Assembly (NCBI GenBank): GCA_030770545.1
Contig: CM061100.1
Coordinates: 3,975,501-4,039,500 of the forward strand
DNA length: 64,000 nucleotides
Direction: 5' to 3'
Origin: Macropodus opercularis
Lineage: Eukaryota > Chordata > Actinopteri > Anabantiformes > Osphronemidae
Position numbers and translations under genes: made by a program. Shown here one piece after another: positions 44,360 through 57,840 of this stretch. The notes beneath the pieces were generated by a model that was given only the letters and a program-made list of their open reading frames with translations, searched no databases and was not told where the DNA came from. Each line of letters opens with the position of its first letter. Positions within the stretch are counted from its first letter, which is position 1.

Positions 44360-47300
44360 CTACTTCAACACTGGGTACTGGCGTTGTCCGCCCAAACGAC
44401 CAGAGCGGAGTCCACCTCCTGAAGGTGCACTTGTCTGGAGAAACGAGAAAAAGATATACCAAAAACAATATAGAGTCAAAAAAGGGAACTGGGTCTTTTA
44501 GTTTTTATTTTCTTCTTTAAATCCTCACCTGTGCAAACTGTGCAGGGTTATAAAAAGGGATGCCTCCTGTGGGTGGAGCTCCCTGGGGTGGATGACTCTG
44601 CAGAGAACAAACAGTTCAGTGTGTATTGTTTGCCCACTACTTCTGTAGAAACAGACAGGAATATGTGCTCCCAACATGACATTACGTAAGAGCAGCTGGT
44701 GAAACAGGACAAGTAATGACAAAGAGAAATTGGATCCACTGTGAGGCAGCATTACAAACCACTGTATCACTTATTTTACTAACCATGCAAGCTTTACGAT
44801 GGGTTAATTAAGCAATGTGCTCCCATGACAACAAGCAGCAGAGATGCCCAGCAACCGTGTCCAGCACTCATTGTATTCTGATTGTAGACTCTTGGGTAAA
44901 GTAGAGTGTTCACCAGTAGAAATTAGATTATAGCACACATCTGTACTGAGTTTCTATTCATACATGTTGATCTGTTTGAAAGACTTACAGGTGGCATTAC
45001 ATGCGTATTTAAGGCATATTTAAGTTTGCAATGCTGGAGATGGCTTGTGGGCAAGATTTTGGTGCAAATGGTCAAGCCTACTACTACTACTACTACTGAT
45101 GTGGTAAATGGGTGGACGAGCAGGCGGGATGAGACTGGACCATTTGAGGCCCAGCTAGAGGTACCTGGTTTAAATGCTGACTCACTTCACGTGATAAAGA
45201 ACTCATTGAGCTAGAACGTGAGAGCTAAAGACAGCAGGGAAGAAATAAACAGCGGAAAACACAAAAGACAACCCATATTAATAATTACCCATGCATTGAA
45301 TTTTGTCAAACAGTTTAGAATGACTGTTAGAACGTTTTGATGAGAGAATTAGATTATACCAGCAAATGAAAAGGAAAATACATTTTTTCAAGGCTTTGCA
45401 TTTAGCCTTTTCATGGTGAAAAATCTTTAGATTTACATGCATTCATTTCCATACACTTACAATAATTTACATTCACACACACTGGTGGTTAGGTGTCAAG
45501 CATCATGTTTCAGTGGTCTGTGATAGTATTACAGTAATTACAGCGCTAGTTGACAGGAACAGAGTCTCCTACCTCCCCAGACTGTGATCCATCAGGCACA
45601 GGAGGACCCTCTGGGGCAGGTGGTAACAATGTTGGGTTGAACATCTGAAAGGGTGCAGTTGTAATAAATATCTACATTTGGGATAAATGCAACATTTTCC
45701 AATAAATACCAAACTACCTGTGGAGCAGTGCTGATGTTTTCTGGTGAATTCTGCTCCTGATTTCCTCCTTCACTGGCTTCCAAAGGTTGTTGATTGTCAG
45801 GAGCTACACCGGTTAGAAAAATATTTTTAGTCACTCTATAAATCAAACCCAAACCTTCTGCAGCCTTGAGATGCGTCTTTCTTGGGATTGTATTGATACA
45901 CACATAAAATAAATATAACCCGACACAAACCTGAACTAGGCACAAATAGGTTAGCAGGCATAGGCATCGGTGCCAGAGGAGCAAACATGTCCACTGGAGC
46001 AGGAGCTAATCCGCCTGGTTTAGCAGCTCTACTAGGATTCAGGACATCCACATACCTGCTCCTAGTGCCTGAAAAGACAGAAAAGCAATAAATAAACGGG
46101 TCAAGAGTAGTTGTGAATATGGACTGATTTGTTTTGATTTGTTACTTTTTCCAAAGTTTCTAATCTGTGAAGCCAAGAACTTTCTCATCTTACCTGCCTT
46201 TCTGGAGAACATATTTACAGGGGGACCACTGCCCATTGGTGGAGCAGGCCCACTAGGGCCAGGCATCTGAGCCATCATAGGGAAACCAGATGGAGGTGGT
46301 GGAGGTGGCTTACTCTGATAAATTATAGAAAGACCGCACATAAGAATACGCTCATCTCTAACACTTCAGAGTTTCACAGTCACAGCTGTGACAACAGAGC
46401 CATTATTGTGTCTTGTATTATAGTTTGAAAACCATTACAAACCTCCTCTTCAGGCTCATTCAGATCCACCCATTTCTGCTTCTTTTCATCCCACACAATC
46501 TGAAAATAAAAAACAAAGCAATGCTATCGGCTCTGATGACACGTAGAAATAGATTGTAATGGTATGTAGCTGGACACAGACAAACTTAAAAGAAGGGAAC
46601 AGATGCGACTTACAGATTTGTTTTTATCATCTGGCAAGTGAGCCTCATTCTTCCCCTTCCTATAGAGCCAGGTCAGCCAACCACCACCACCACCACCACT
46701 CTATAGGAGAAAGAAAGGGAAAAATCATGAACATTGAACATCATGAGAGAAGGACCTATTGATCTGAATTCTTATATGTGAACATGAACCTTTTTGGGGG
46801 AGTCTTTCTTGGCCTTCTTGGCCTCTTCTTTACGGGGCTGTTCAGGAATTGAAGGTGGAGGTGGAGAGACTGGCTTGATTGCTGAGTTACTTCGTTCTCT
46901 TCCACCAGAGTGAGTTGAAGATTCTGAGGTGGTTCGAGAACGCCGCCCTGGAGCCTATAACCCACAAAGCATTTATTCGCATGTCCATTTTAAACGTGTC
47001 TGCAAATGCTGATAACGAATCCATCTGTCGCCTTCATGTTTGTGTTAAAAAACAAATTGATCTTTAGCAAAACGCACCATATGCACTGACGATTGCGAAG
47101 TTGTCCTTGATCTCTTTCCAGGACCCTGAAGAAAAAACAGATAAAAAAAAGAAGATAAAGAGATAAAAAATTATGAGGGGAACTAATTTTGCTAAGATAG
47201 ATCTTCACATTTGGACAGACACTGACCATCTGAGCAAAGTGATCATAGAAGTCCATTCTGGGCGTTAGGGAGCCTGTGGTGACTGGGGAGGATGGCATTG

Positions 47301-50300
47301 TTTGGGCAGTTTGCATCTCTGGTGGAGCCTGGAATGGATGGTCCACATGGGGCATGTGCCCAGGAGAAGGAGGCATGATGTGAGATGGCAGGAGCACAGG
47401 TGAATGTGGCACCTGTGGAGGCATATGTGGTGACATTTGGCGCCTTGGAGAAGATGGGGTAAGCTGCTGCTGATTTGCTCCAGCATAGATGTCTGAGTTC
47501 TCAGGTTGAGGCTGGAATGGTGGAGGGGCAAAGCCAGGATCCTGTGGAGGATAGCCTGAGACAGGGATCCCGCCAGGCGGTCCAATGGGAGGTACGGGGT
47601 AGAACTGGGGCTCATTAGAGGGGGACAAAGGCTGAGGTTGGGCCATTCCATCTCGAAGAATGGACGTGGGAGCTGTAAGTAAACAGAATTTATATTTTAA
47701 AAACGACTTAGCAAAAGCTTAAAGAGAGTATATTTCACAAAGACAGAATAAAAGGTAAGTTATATAACAGACAAGCAATGTTTTCTTATGTAATCATAGT
47801 TGGTGTGGTTCTTTGTATGTCAGTGTCATATTCCACATCTGATCAGGACTTAAAACTGTTTCAAATAGATGGTCAGAAGAAATGTCATTATAAACTTTTG
47901 GTATTTCTTAATGTTCAAAACAATTTCAGAAGAGCCCAATAAAATATGACTGGAACATTATGTAAAAATATTGCCTCTTGAAAAGTAGAGAAAAACAAGC
48001 CAGAACACACCTGGAGGCATCAGCTGGACTCCATGTGGTGCAGGCCCAGGCAGTAATGGATTCATTAGCTGGTTGTCTGGCATGGGACCATCTCCCTCCC
48101 CAGGCATGTTGTAATGTTCAGGTGGACTGGGCTGGTCCAATTCAGAGCTGGGGGTGCTGCAGTTAAATTGCGTAGGAGTCGTTCTGTCTGCGTTATATGT
48201 AATCACTCCTGTCTAGAGGTGAGGTTAGAGGTAAGAGTTAAATATCTATTATGAGGAATGAAATTACTAAGAATGTTTAAAAATTCAACTTCACGTTTAC
48301 ATCAGTTTTCTGATATCCTTTAGAATCCAAAGACTTCCTCACCCGAATGTGTCCATCGAGCTGTCTGAGTTCAATGAGCCATTCAGGCTCATTGAACAGC
48401 TCTTGCTCAGGTTTCTCTTTTAGTTGTGGATCAAAAAAACGCAGTTTTTCAGACACCTGAAACAATAAAAAAGAAATTTTTCAGAGATTTTGCAGGAACC
48501 TGAACATATACTGTATAAAGCATTGACTGAATAGAGCAGGGACAGCAAGAAGACACAAGTGCATACCTGTATGATTTGGCTGATGAAAACAGGAGAGTAA
48601 TAAGATGGCTGCACGAGGACAGTCCTGGAGATCACTTCACAGTAGTGGAAGGCCTGAGCACACAGGCCTGCTTCAGCCAAGCGGCATGCATAGATCAACT
48701 TGAACACCTAAAGACACACAAAGTGCAGAAAACAGTTTTCATCACCATGGGGACTGTAATTGAACTGAGACACAGGGGTACAGAAACATATGGTACTTTT
48801 GTGGACCTGTTCATTATATTAAGGTTTATTAATTAATCAGTAAATTAAAAAAACTACCTGGAAATTGGGCAGGGAGCAAGGCTGTGAACCCAGAGACTGA
48901 GCATACTCATAGGCTTCTGTCCTCTGAATAGCTTCATTGGTTGCAAATTGGTAAAAGGACAAACTAAAACGAGATAGAAACAGACATTTTTCTAAACAAA
49001 AAGTACACCAAGTCCAAGTTATCTAGTGCTAAGGTTTCATCTAGATCAAACCTGTGGTTGGATCCAATCAGAACCATCTTAGTGCTCTTCTTTGTGAAAA
49101 CACCCAGACCTACTTGAGCCATCAAGTAGCAGAAGTGAGCAGCGTCAGTAAGGCCCTTTGAAGCTGCCACAACACAGGACAGACAGAGATAGAACGTGAG
49201 TTTGTTGTGGTGAGACAGCAAACGCTGCTGAACCCAGTGATTACTAGTTTCTGTAGTTTTGAAACAATCCTACCAAGAGTGTCGCCCATGGTTGTAATTG
49301 TGCGAGTATCCAGATCCAAAGTGTGAGTGAGATTAGATAGAATCATGGCCAAGTGAGGTCGCCAGTCACCCCACTTCTCCTCACCACAGCACTGCACAAG
49401 TATAAATATGATCTCATCTTAAGTGACAATCAACTCGTGCATCCTAGGTAACCTCTTCAGAATAATTGAAAGGGATTCAAGTCAAAGCAATATTTACAGT
49501 GGCTGACGCTGGCATCCTTCCAGACATCAGCTGGTAGACTGTCTGCAGAGGGTCATTGATGGGTAAACTGTTGGCAAACCTAAACAACAAAAGCAGCATA
49601 ACCGTTAAATCTGTTACAACAACCACAGAATAAATTTCAGTGACTGGTATTATACCTTGTCATGACACGTGCATGTGTCCTGTTGTCCATCTTACTGGCC
49701 AACAGCAGGGCATGGCCCCATAGACCTCCCTTCATAGCTGCTTCTAGTGCATCCTGGAACATGAAAGCAGAATACTCAAGACAAGACTTTTATAAATAAC
49801 AGAACTGCAGATGAGAAGACGTTTTCTTACCTTTTTGCGACCAAACAGCAGAAGCTCTCTGAAGCGCTCCGTTTCCTTGCCGACGTTCTCGGGGACAGTC
49901 ATGAAGGTGTCAGACAGAAGAGAGAGTGGTCCGGCTCCTGGCTCTTCCTCAGCTCGCGACAGTGGTTCATTATTAAAATCGATCAAGTTGGCTTCATTAG
50001 GACTCTTACCCGGAAGCCAAACAGAGCGATGCTCTTTCAGCAAGAGGTCAGCGATGTCTGTACCGACAACAGTCTTAGGAAACAGAGTATGAGGATCATG
50101 AGAAGGGTGCTACAAAGTCACATTCATGCCTTGATTTCTATGTCTGCACAGTCTTACCCCATTCTGTCTACAGAGCAGCACAATGAAGTCCCACAGCAAG
50201 CGAGCAGAGTCCCTGTCCAGAAGGTTGGTGTCACGAGTACATTCCAGGGCTTTGTTCTGGGAGAACTTTATCACGTCCACCTTATGAGTCTCCTCCCTGA

Positions 50301-53300
50301 TGCACAGAACACAAGTCATGAGATGGGTGAGCAGAGGCAAATGAATTGATTTAACAAATGACTCATTGCTGGTTTTAGCCCTTTCATGAGTCAATTTGGC
50401 AGAAATCTACAAACCCTATTACTTAAAGGTTAGTGTCTCAACAATAATGGTCAACAATAAAAAAACTATACTTACTTAACCAAAGGTCCGGGGAAGGCTC
50501 GTAGTTCTGACTGATCCTGAGTATCCTGCAGCATGGTCTGAAAATACAATAAAATATTCATATACATACACACATTATTAAGCAATAAAACCTTTTTACA
50601 TGCATGAATATATGACATTTAATTGTGTGGGACAGTGTATGATATCAAAAAATGTAACAGAAACAATAGCACAGAAGAGAAAAAAAACAACAATAACACT
50701 AAGATGCTGAAATATACCTCCATACTGTGAATATCAACAAGAGCAGGCTGTCCAGCTGAAGGAAGATTGGGCAGCACTTGGACCAGATGACCACCAGGTC
50801 CAAAGCGGGCACAGCGGTGTGGTATGGTAAACTTCTCTGGGGTTGCAGGACGAGGGGGGGCTAGATGACAAATAAAGAGTCCGACTATGAGTATTTGACT
50901 GAACTGCTGTTCAGGAGATTCCGTTGGTACTTAAGTACGTAATGTATCAGAGACCATTGATTGGTTCATCTAAAAGTGCTTTAAAGTCTGTACAATAAAC
51001 AACATCCTTTGTCCTCAGATCCTCAAAATAATACTTCAGGAAGAGCAAGAAAACAGCCAAATATGTAAAAGATGTCACGCGTACAGAACAGAACACGCAA
51101 AAGGACAAAATGAAGCTGTCTGTTTACATTGCTCAGGGACAACCCGAGTGCTCTCTGTGGGGTACTCAGGAGGGTAGAGGTACTGGCTGTAGTTCTGCAT
51201 GGCATCAGCTGGGTTTGGGTACTGTCCATAAGAGTAGTCCACAGCTAGAGTAGATGCTGTGGCGTCATATGCCGATACCAAGTCAGGCTGGCTTCTGTAC
51301 ACTTGACTCTGCAGGAAGGGAAGAAATTTATCAAACAGGTAGACAAAACATAAATGCTAAAGTTGTATGCAAAACCAAATATTCATTAAATTAAAGTCAC
51401 TTCAAGCCAGAGGAATTAGCAAACAATTATCTATATTGGCCTCATCAATAAGATACATCACGTGGAAAGTGATCTCTGCAGTCCAGAAAGAAATTTCACA
51501 GCATTAATGGGATTAAAATGTGTCCATAAGGGGCCCAGGTTCAGAGGCCTTCTATATTAAGCACACAATCAAACCCCATTACCTGTTGTGAGCGTGAGCT
51601 GAAGCTGCTTCGTCTGCTGTGGTGGCTGTGCACACTGTGTGCTGACTGTTCACTGTGGACACTTCGACGGTCAAACTCATCAGCATCATTTCGCTGGTAT
51701 TCATCGTCAAAACTGGGATCGTAACCAGGATAGTAACGCCACTGGTCCTCGTAGCCCTCTCTCCTGTGAGTGTAGCATACATACAAGTAAAGCAGACTGA
51801 AGCAGCACAACAATCAAAAAAAATTAACACCATATCCTTAAAAATATAATAACAATAAAAAACAAATATAATGATAACAAAATGATACAACATGACACTG
51901 AACCTTTTAATTTCTACTTTAATCCATTCTTTATTTCATACCTTGTGGGGTACATGTGTTGATTATAATAGTTGCCTCTGTAGCTGTCATCGTAATTAGA
52001 CCAGTAGGTCTGATCATAGTATCCTCTGTATCGGGGGTCATATTGGCCATAGTTGTATCCTTTCCAAGTAAGAGAGAGAAACACACACAAACATCCAGAT
52101 GTGTACACAAAAGAAGCAGAAAAAGTCTTAAAGATCTCTAAAGAGCTTCCGGTTCTGTGTATCATACCTCTATGGTCATAGTTCTTAGAGTAATCTGTAT
52201 AATAGTCGCTATAGGCACTTCGGTTTGCTCTGTGGTAATCGTCAGGGTAGCCTTGTCTGTGGGAGACAACATATCAGACACGATCATCAGTGAGACAGTG
52301 AGACAAAACCAAACTCCTCTTGTGATATTTGTTACCTAGTTCTTTTATTATTATATTTATTATTTATATTATTATTATTCTCTTAATCAAGAAACCGAGC
52401 ATGAAGAATATGTAATCAGACCTGGTGCCAATTTAAAAAAAAACATTTGAATACTTAAATACCAAGGCAGGAGCTGCCTCACTGAAACTATGACTCTCAG
52501 CCTAAATTATATGGTTCATATTGCCTACAGATGGTTTCTCATTATTATTATTTTCTACTTATCACTGCAGACAAAATGCCCCAAAATATGTGAAGTATAC
52601 TATTGTATATCTATCTGCATAACTGAAGTCTACAAAGTAAACATCAAGGTTTTACTGACCTGGATGACGGCCTGTCAGAGTACTGACTTGTCCTGGAGTT
52701 GGGTCGCTCTGGCTGAGGGTCTCTATACTGGTAGTTTGGATCACGATAAACTGCAGCCTGGCCATCATATCTACCATACCAAGCATCTACCCTGCTTCTG
52801 TACGAGCCATCCTAAAAGATGAAAACATCAATTGTAAATACTAGATGGCACATCTTTATCTAATTATACAACTTTACAAAATGAAGCTGATGAAAACAAT
52901 CATAAGCTAGCATAGCTACAATATATTTACATACTTGATAATATTGCTGTGCTCTAGGATCCACAAATGGAGGTGGGTACTGGCCGGGGGCATATGGTGC
53001 TCTGCTATCAGGATATTCCCCATAGTTACCATAATAGCCACCATACATCTGTCCTGACACCGGAGGAGGGGGCGCATAACCTTGCTGAATGCCTACAGAA
53101 GAGGGAGGTTGGGTTGGCTCTGAAGAGGCTGGCTGGGAAGCTCCTTGGGGTAATTGTGCTCCAGGCCCTGGAGGGTATGCAGCACCAGCAGCAGGAGGAG
53201 GAGGAAGAGGAGGAGCACCTCCTGTTGCAGGCCCCTGTGCTGGATCTGCATACTGTTCATGGGAAGGCTGTGCAGTGCTGACCGGTACAGGAGGAGCTTC

Positions 53301-56246
53301 ACTTTGACCCTGCAGTGAGGGCTGGGAATCTGATGTTTTAGTTGGTTTAGTTGGTGGTGGCTGGGTATTTCCAGCTTCTTGGGAGGGTGCTGGCAGTACC
53401 TGTAAGGTAGATGAAGAGGCTGGTTTCTGGACAGGGGCACTCCCTTCCATTCTTAGCCCCTGCTGAGCATCTTTGGTTACCTGTAGGTAAAATCCATTAC
53501 TAGTCTGTGGTGACTCGTGTAGATGTCCAGATGCTTGGTTTTGGGTTTGTGATTGGTGCATAGAAAAATCAAGAAGTTCATAATTTGAAGGCTGATTGTG
53601 ATTAGAAACAGTAGCTGTCACAAGAGAAGCATGTGAATTAACTTGTGGAGAAGAGTGGTCATCTCCGGTTAATGATTGGCCCCGTGAAAGAGGAGCGTGG
53701 ACTGTCTGAGACTGCACTGGTGCCGTAATTTCAGATTTTGCTGCTTCTGTGTTCTCTCTGGTAAGATTGAGGGGGGCTTGGTTAGAAACAGGGAAGCTTA
53801 ATGAACCTGGGGCAAATAATGGATTCACATTAGAGGTTAATAAAGGTGTTTGGCAGGTACCAGCAGTCTGCCCCTGTGAGAGTGATCTCGCAGGTGGGGC
53901 GGCTTCCCTATGGCTAATTTGACTGCCTGTTAGAGGAGGGACATCGGGAGAAATCACACTGTAATTTGACACAGGTGGGGCAATCAAGACAGGTTGGTGG
54001 AGGGATTCAGATAGCAGAAGAGATGCATATCCAAGACTGCCTTGAGGGTCAGTTTGCTCTCCCTCACTCACCTTTGGTGGGTTCTCTAAGTTTTCCAAGT
54101 TTGGCTGTGGAGTCTGTTGTACTCTCTGAGAGGGCTGAAGGTCAAGTGGACTATCCTCTGGAGGTTGAATGACATCAGCACTAGGCTCTCGTAAAGGGGC
54201 AAGAACTGTTGGGGCAGCAGGGGCTAGGAGGATGTTAGTACTCAAGCTACTTGGGTCACTCTGAGCCCACAGAGTAGTGGCAGGGCTATCGCAGGGCCGA
54301 TTCGCTCCATAAGCCCGCGATGAAGGCCGAGAATGAGAATGAACCACTGGGTGTGTCAGATGAGGTACACCACCCCCAGCACCAGGGTGCGAGGGATGCC
54401 CTGGACTGTAAATGTTTTCCATATTATCAGGTGGCAGCTCCAGATTGCCAGGTGTAGAATCAGCACCCCTTTCTGCCACAATGTTAGCCATATCGACTTC
54501 AGCAGGACGCACTCCAACATGTGATCGAACAGGTTCAAAGGAACTGTTAGCACTGGCCTGAAAGATACCTGTTGGTTTGGGTGGGCTAGGTGTGGGAGGC
54601 CACATCTGCTCAAGGGAACTCTGTAGAACAGCTCCAGCTCCAGCTCCAGCAGGAGAATCAATCTGCTCAAAGTAGCCTCCGGTGGCAACAGGTGGGTTAG
54701 TCTCATCAGTCAGACGAGGGCTTTCCTGCTGAATAAATGTACCTACTACTCCCTGATGGCGACGAGAGCCAGTTCCACTTCCATGGCTCATATTGCTATA
54801 ATTGGATGACACACTGGCAGATCTCATTGGTCTAGGAACAGAATCTGGAGTTTCCAAGTTAGGCCCAGTTTCAAAGTGATCAACTGCATGAGCTGTACTA
54901 GCAGCGGGGCTTCCAGGAGTCTCACTGGGTAATACTTCCTGATTTGGGACACACTCCAAATTCTCCACAAGGTCATACTGGGAATCCTGGGGCCTCTGGG
55001 TATTTCCCTGTGACACATGAATGCCATCTCGAAGAGAGATTCCTTGATAATCCAAGGGAATGTCTGCTTGGCTGCTATTGTCATGTGGAATACTGTGTTG
55101 TTGATAGGAGCCAGGAATCCCATTCACTGTTTTATTTTTCTCTCCAGCCAGAGTTTCTTCATTTTCTACATCACTGTCTTTGAAGAACATTGAGAGAGTG
55201 CTAGACTCCTGAGAATATGGGACTGAGTCATGGGCAGTACTAGGCGCAGGTCCAGTGTTGGACCCAAGCTGAGATCCAGCAAAGTCAGGCTGAGGCTGAC
55301 TGTGGCTCAAACCAGTACCCATTTGGTGGTAGCCCGAGTCCTGTGGAAATTGGTTAAGCAATGAATCCTGGGGAGCAGAGCTCTGACTAAAGTAGCTCTG
55401 AGTTTGGAAGTGGGGATTATGCTGCTGTGGTGCACTTGGGTCAGAGAAAGGAACACTAAAGGTGTTTACGGGGTTTTGTGGGGAAACAGAAGCCTGCATC
55501 TGAGAATGTCCTGGTTGTATTGAAGGGGTGGAGATGTTGTGGTGAGATGGATACATGTGACTTTGTGGAGGTATATTAAAAGGTTGCGGTAGAGGATCAG
55601 CCGTAGGCTGAAAATAGTTCTGAACTGATGGAGGACGACTTCCGTGATCAGGGACCCACTGGGACGAGGAGGTGATAGGAGGAACTGGCTGTAAAGGGCC
55701 AGGCTGAGACAACTGTGACTCCATGTTAAAAGGTGTCTGAATAGGTGCTGGGTTTGTAGCCACTGGTGGTGGATCTGTGACCATAGGTGGTTGTTCTCTT
55801 GAATTAAAATAGGCCTGCTCAGCATGGGAAGATGCATAGCCTCCGGGAGTTGCTGCTTGAAAAATACCAGGGGAAGGGGATGTACTGTGAGGGTTAAACA
55901 TGGTCACTCCTGGAAGTGATGATGGAGGGGCACCTAAAGGAGCAGCTGCAACATTGAGTGTCTGTGGTTGCGGTGCCATCCCTCCACCAGGCTGGGAGTA
56001 TATGGTGTTAGGTGGGGCTTGTGTGGGCGGGGGGTTGCTGTTTGGTATTGTTGGGATAGCACCTGCAGCCAAAGGCGGAGTTGTTCTAGCAAAAGCAAAA
56101 GGGTCTGTCATTGGTTGGTTAGCAGATGGAATTGCAGCAGTAGCCGCTGTTGTATGCCTGTAAGGCCTGGTCCTGCGGAACATATTTGGTCCAGAAGGAG
56201 GAGGACCAGAGGCTCCTGGGGGTCCGGTCCGTGGAGGGGGCTGCAT
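44360..56246 (-). CDS. sec16a: SEC16A, ER exit site scaffold (30 coding exons, complete)
   Basis: Large peripheral ER protein that organises COPII assembly at ER exit sites, binding SEC13, SEC23 and SEC12. Exon 1 of the coding region is 56246-52935 (1104 codons, Pro/Gln/Ser-rich, disordered). Then: 52811-52660, 52256-52168, 52059-51942, 51763-51583, 51308-51128, 50860-50718, 50537-50476, 50296-50158, 50073-49831, 49753-49656, 49579-49498, 49391-49274, 49163-49052, 48963-48858, 48707-48567, 48456-48301, 48212-48011, 47672-47227, 47125-47078, 46954-46790, 46700-46614, 46499-46443, 46314-46194, 46068-45931, 45803-45718, 45644-45573, 45224-45165, 44597-44529, 44434-44360. They sum to 7059 bases, 2352 aa (human 2357). 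Landmarks: MQPPPRTGPPGASGPPPSG start, Tyr/Arg-rich localisation region, central conserved domain (FIVLLCRQNG to FYQFATNEAIQRTEAYEYAQ, the SEC13-binding ACE1 fold), and C-terminal LSRSSSMSSLSREVSQHLNQ, GIPFYNPAQFAQ and RLGGQRQYPVLK. A donor/acceptor check of every exon held. Confidence 0.97.
45078..45097. repeat. (CTA)n microsatellite
   Basis: About seven CTA units in an intron of SEC16A. Confidence 0.9.
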
Positions 56247-57739
56247 GGCTGCAGAGCTAAGAAGTCCAAGGACCAGGTCACGTGACTAAATGTCACAGGA
56301 CAGGTTTAAGTCAGGCAAAGCTGGGTAGAGAAAGAAGGAAGAGGTTAACAAAAAGATACACGTGGCTCACTGATGGACGTTACCACACCTTTGTGCAACA
56401 GCCTACAATACTATGTAAATAAATGGTACAATGCAGCAATTTCAATATGAGCCACCAACATACTATTAGACATAACTAAGTAATAAATACATATGTATTA
56501 CATAACATGTATTCCTGTAGTGAGTAGCACACAGCTCATCCAATGTAATTCATGTCAACCTATTATTAGGCCTGGTAGCCTGAATCAAGTGGCTTGTCAT
56601 AAACAGAGAAATAAAAATTAACACATCAGGGGTCAGTTTCATTTATGTTTTTGTATTGTCACAAATGAACAGAACAGGTGACTTTTTTTAGCATCATAAC
56701 CAAATGTAAATATAGCAAACAATCGTAGCTGCCCATCATCATGGGCATTTATAATAACTCAGAGGTCTTAGAGTCTACAAAAAGATTTTAGTGCATTGGA
56801 CGTGTCGTTTTTACCGGTTCCGTAAGGATGTGTAAAGAAAATAATGAAACTGATCCTACTAAACGTTTTAATACAGGAACAAGCTTTAAATAAGCACAGC
56901 TAATACGTGCCTTTTAAGAACTAGGTTGCTTTGTTGTTGGTTACCGGCGACGTGCTAATCAAGATTGCGCAATTAGAAAACATATGATCAAAATTCCGCT
57001 GACTGCGCCCTTTGACATTTATTATAACCATCCGATCCAAGCACGGTGGATCTGTCAGTGGCAGGTTGGGGAGGGCTAACACGGCTAGACGCAGAGCACC
57101 GAAATGTTAGAAAGGGAGATCAATAACAGGCTGAGCCAGTAGGTAAGTAGTGTTGTTTAGCGGAGCTTTTCCAAAGTGATCCCGGATGTTTAAAGCAGGT
57201 TTATACATCCACCAATGCTGTGAGCTAAGGTTAGCTCCGACGACGTGCCGACCGGTCAACGTGACGCCAAACTCCCTAAGTGCACATTTTAAATAAGCCG
57301 TGTCGCTCCTGAAATCATACCAGTGGCTAACGTCTCTCGCTGTAGCACGACATTAACGTAAGTTACGGCTGGGCACGGTCCGCAGGGCTCGTCTCAACAG
57401 CTAACGGTAACGCTAAATGACTCTACATGCCCTCAACGCCGTAACTAGCGAAACACGGGTATCCCAAAGTCAACAGAACTCCCAAAGAATTCCCCAACAC
57501 GAGTAACACTGCTTTCGTGCGCACTGAGCTCTGCCGGAAACACATATTGCGCTATTAAAGGTCGCTGTCCACTCGACGAGCATTACTTAACAGGTTCACT
57601 GCCTGGTCAGCTAACGTTAGCACTGCTTGCTAACTAGCCTGTGCTAACTACAGTGGTAACAGTTTCATACCTGTTTTAGACCCTATACTAAACCATTCAG
57701 GCCAAAGCATTGTCAAAGATGGTCCATATTTACTCTTAC

Positions 57740-57835
57740 CCGATGCCGGAAATGTGTACAGATATAAATAAATTCTTACAAGTGTGCAGGACAGTGAGTC
57801 TGACACACCGCCACCATATTCAATGAACACATCCT
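57740..57835 (-). promoter_or_regulatory. SEC16A first non-coding exon and promoter
   Basis: A minus-strand donor (GGCATCGG|GTAAGA) ends a GC-rich leader at 57740; the next acceptor (TCTGCAG) lies two bases before the SEC16A ATG at 56246. The intron between them is about 1.5 kb and has a CpG-rich stretch (57000-57620). The upper limit of the exon is a guess. Confidence 0.55.
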
Positions 57836-57840
57836 ACTAG

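Noticed and set aside
53089..53307. Gly/Ala-rich plus-strand frames inside SEC16A
   Set aside because: They lie opposite the Pro-rich large exon of SEC16A and are composition shadows.
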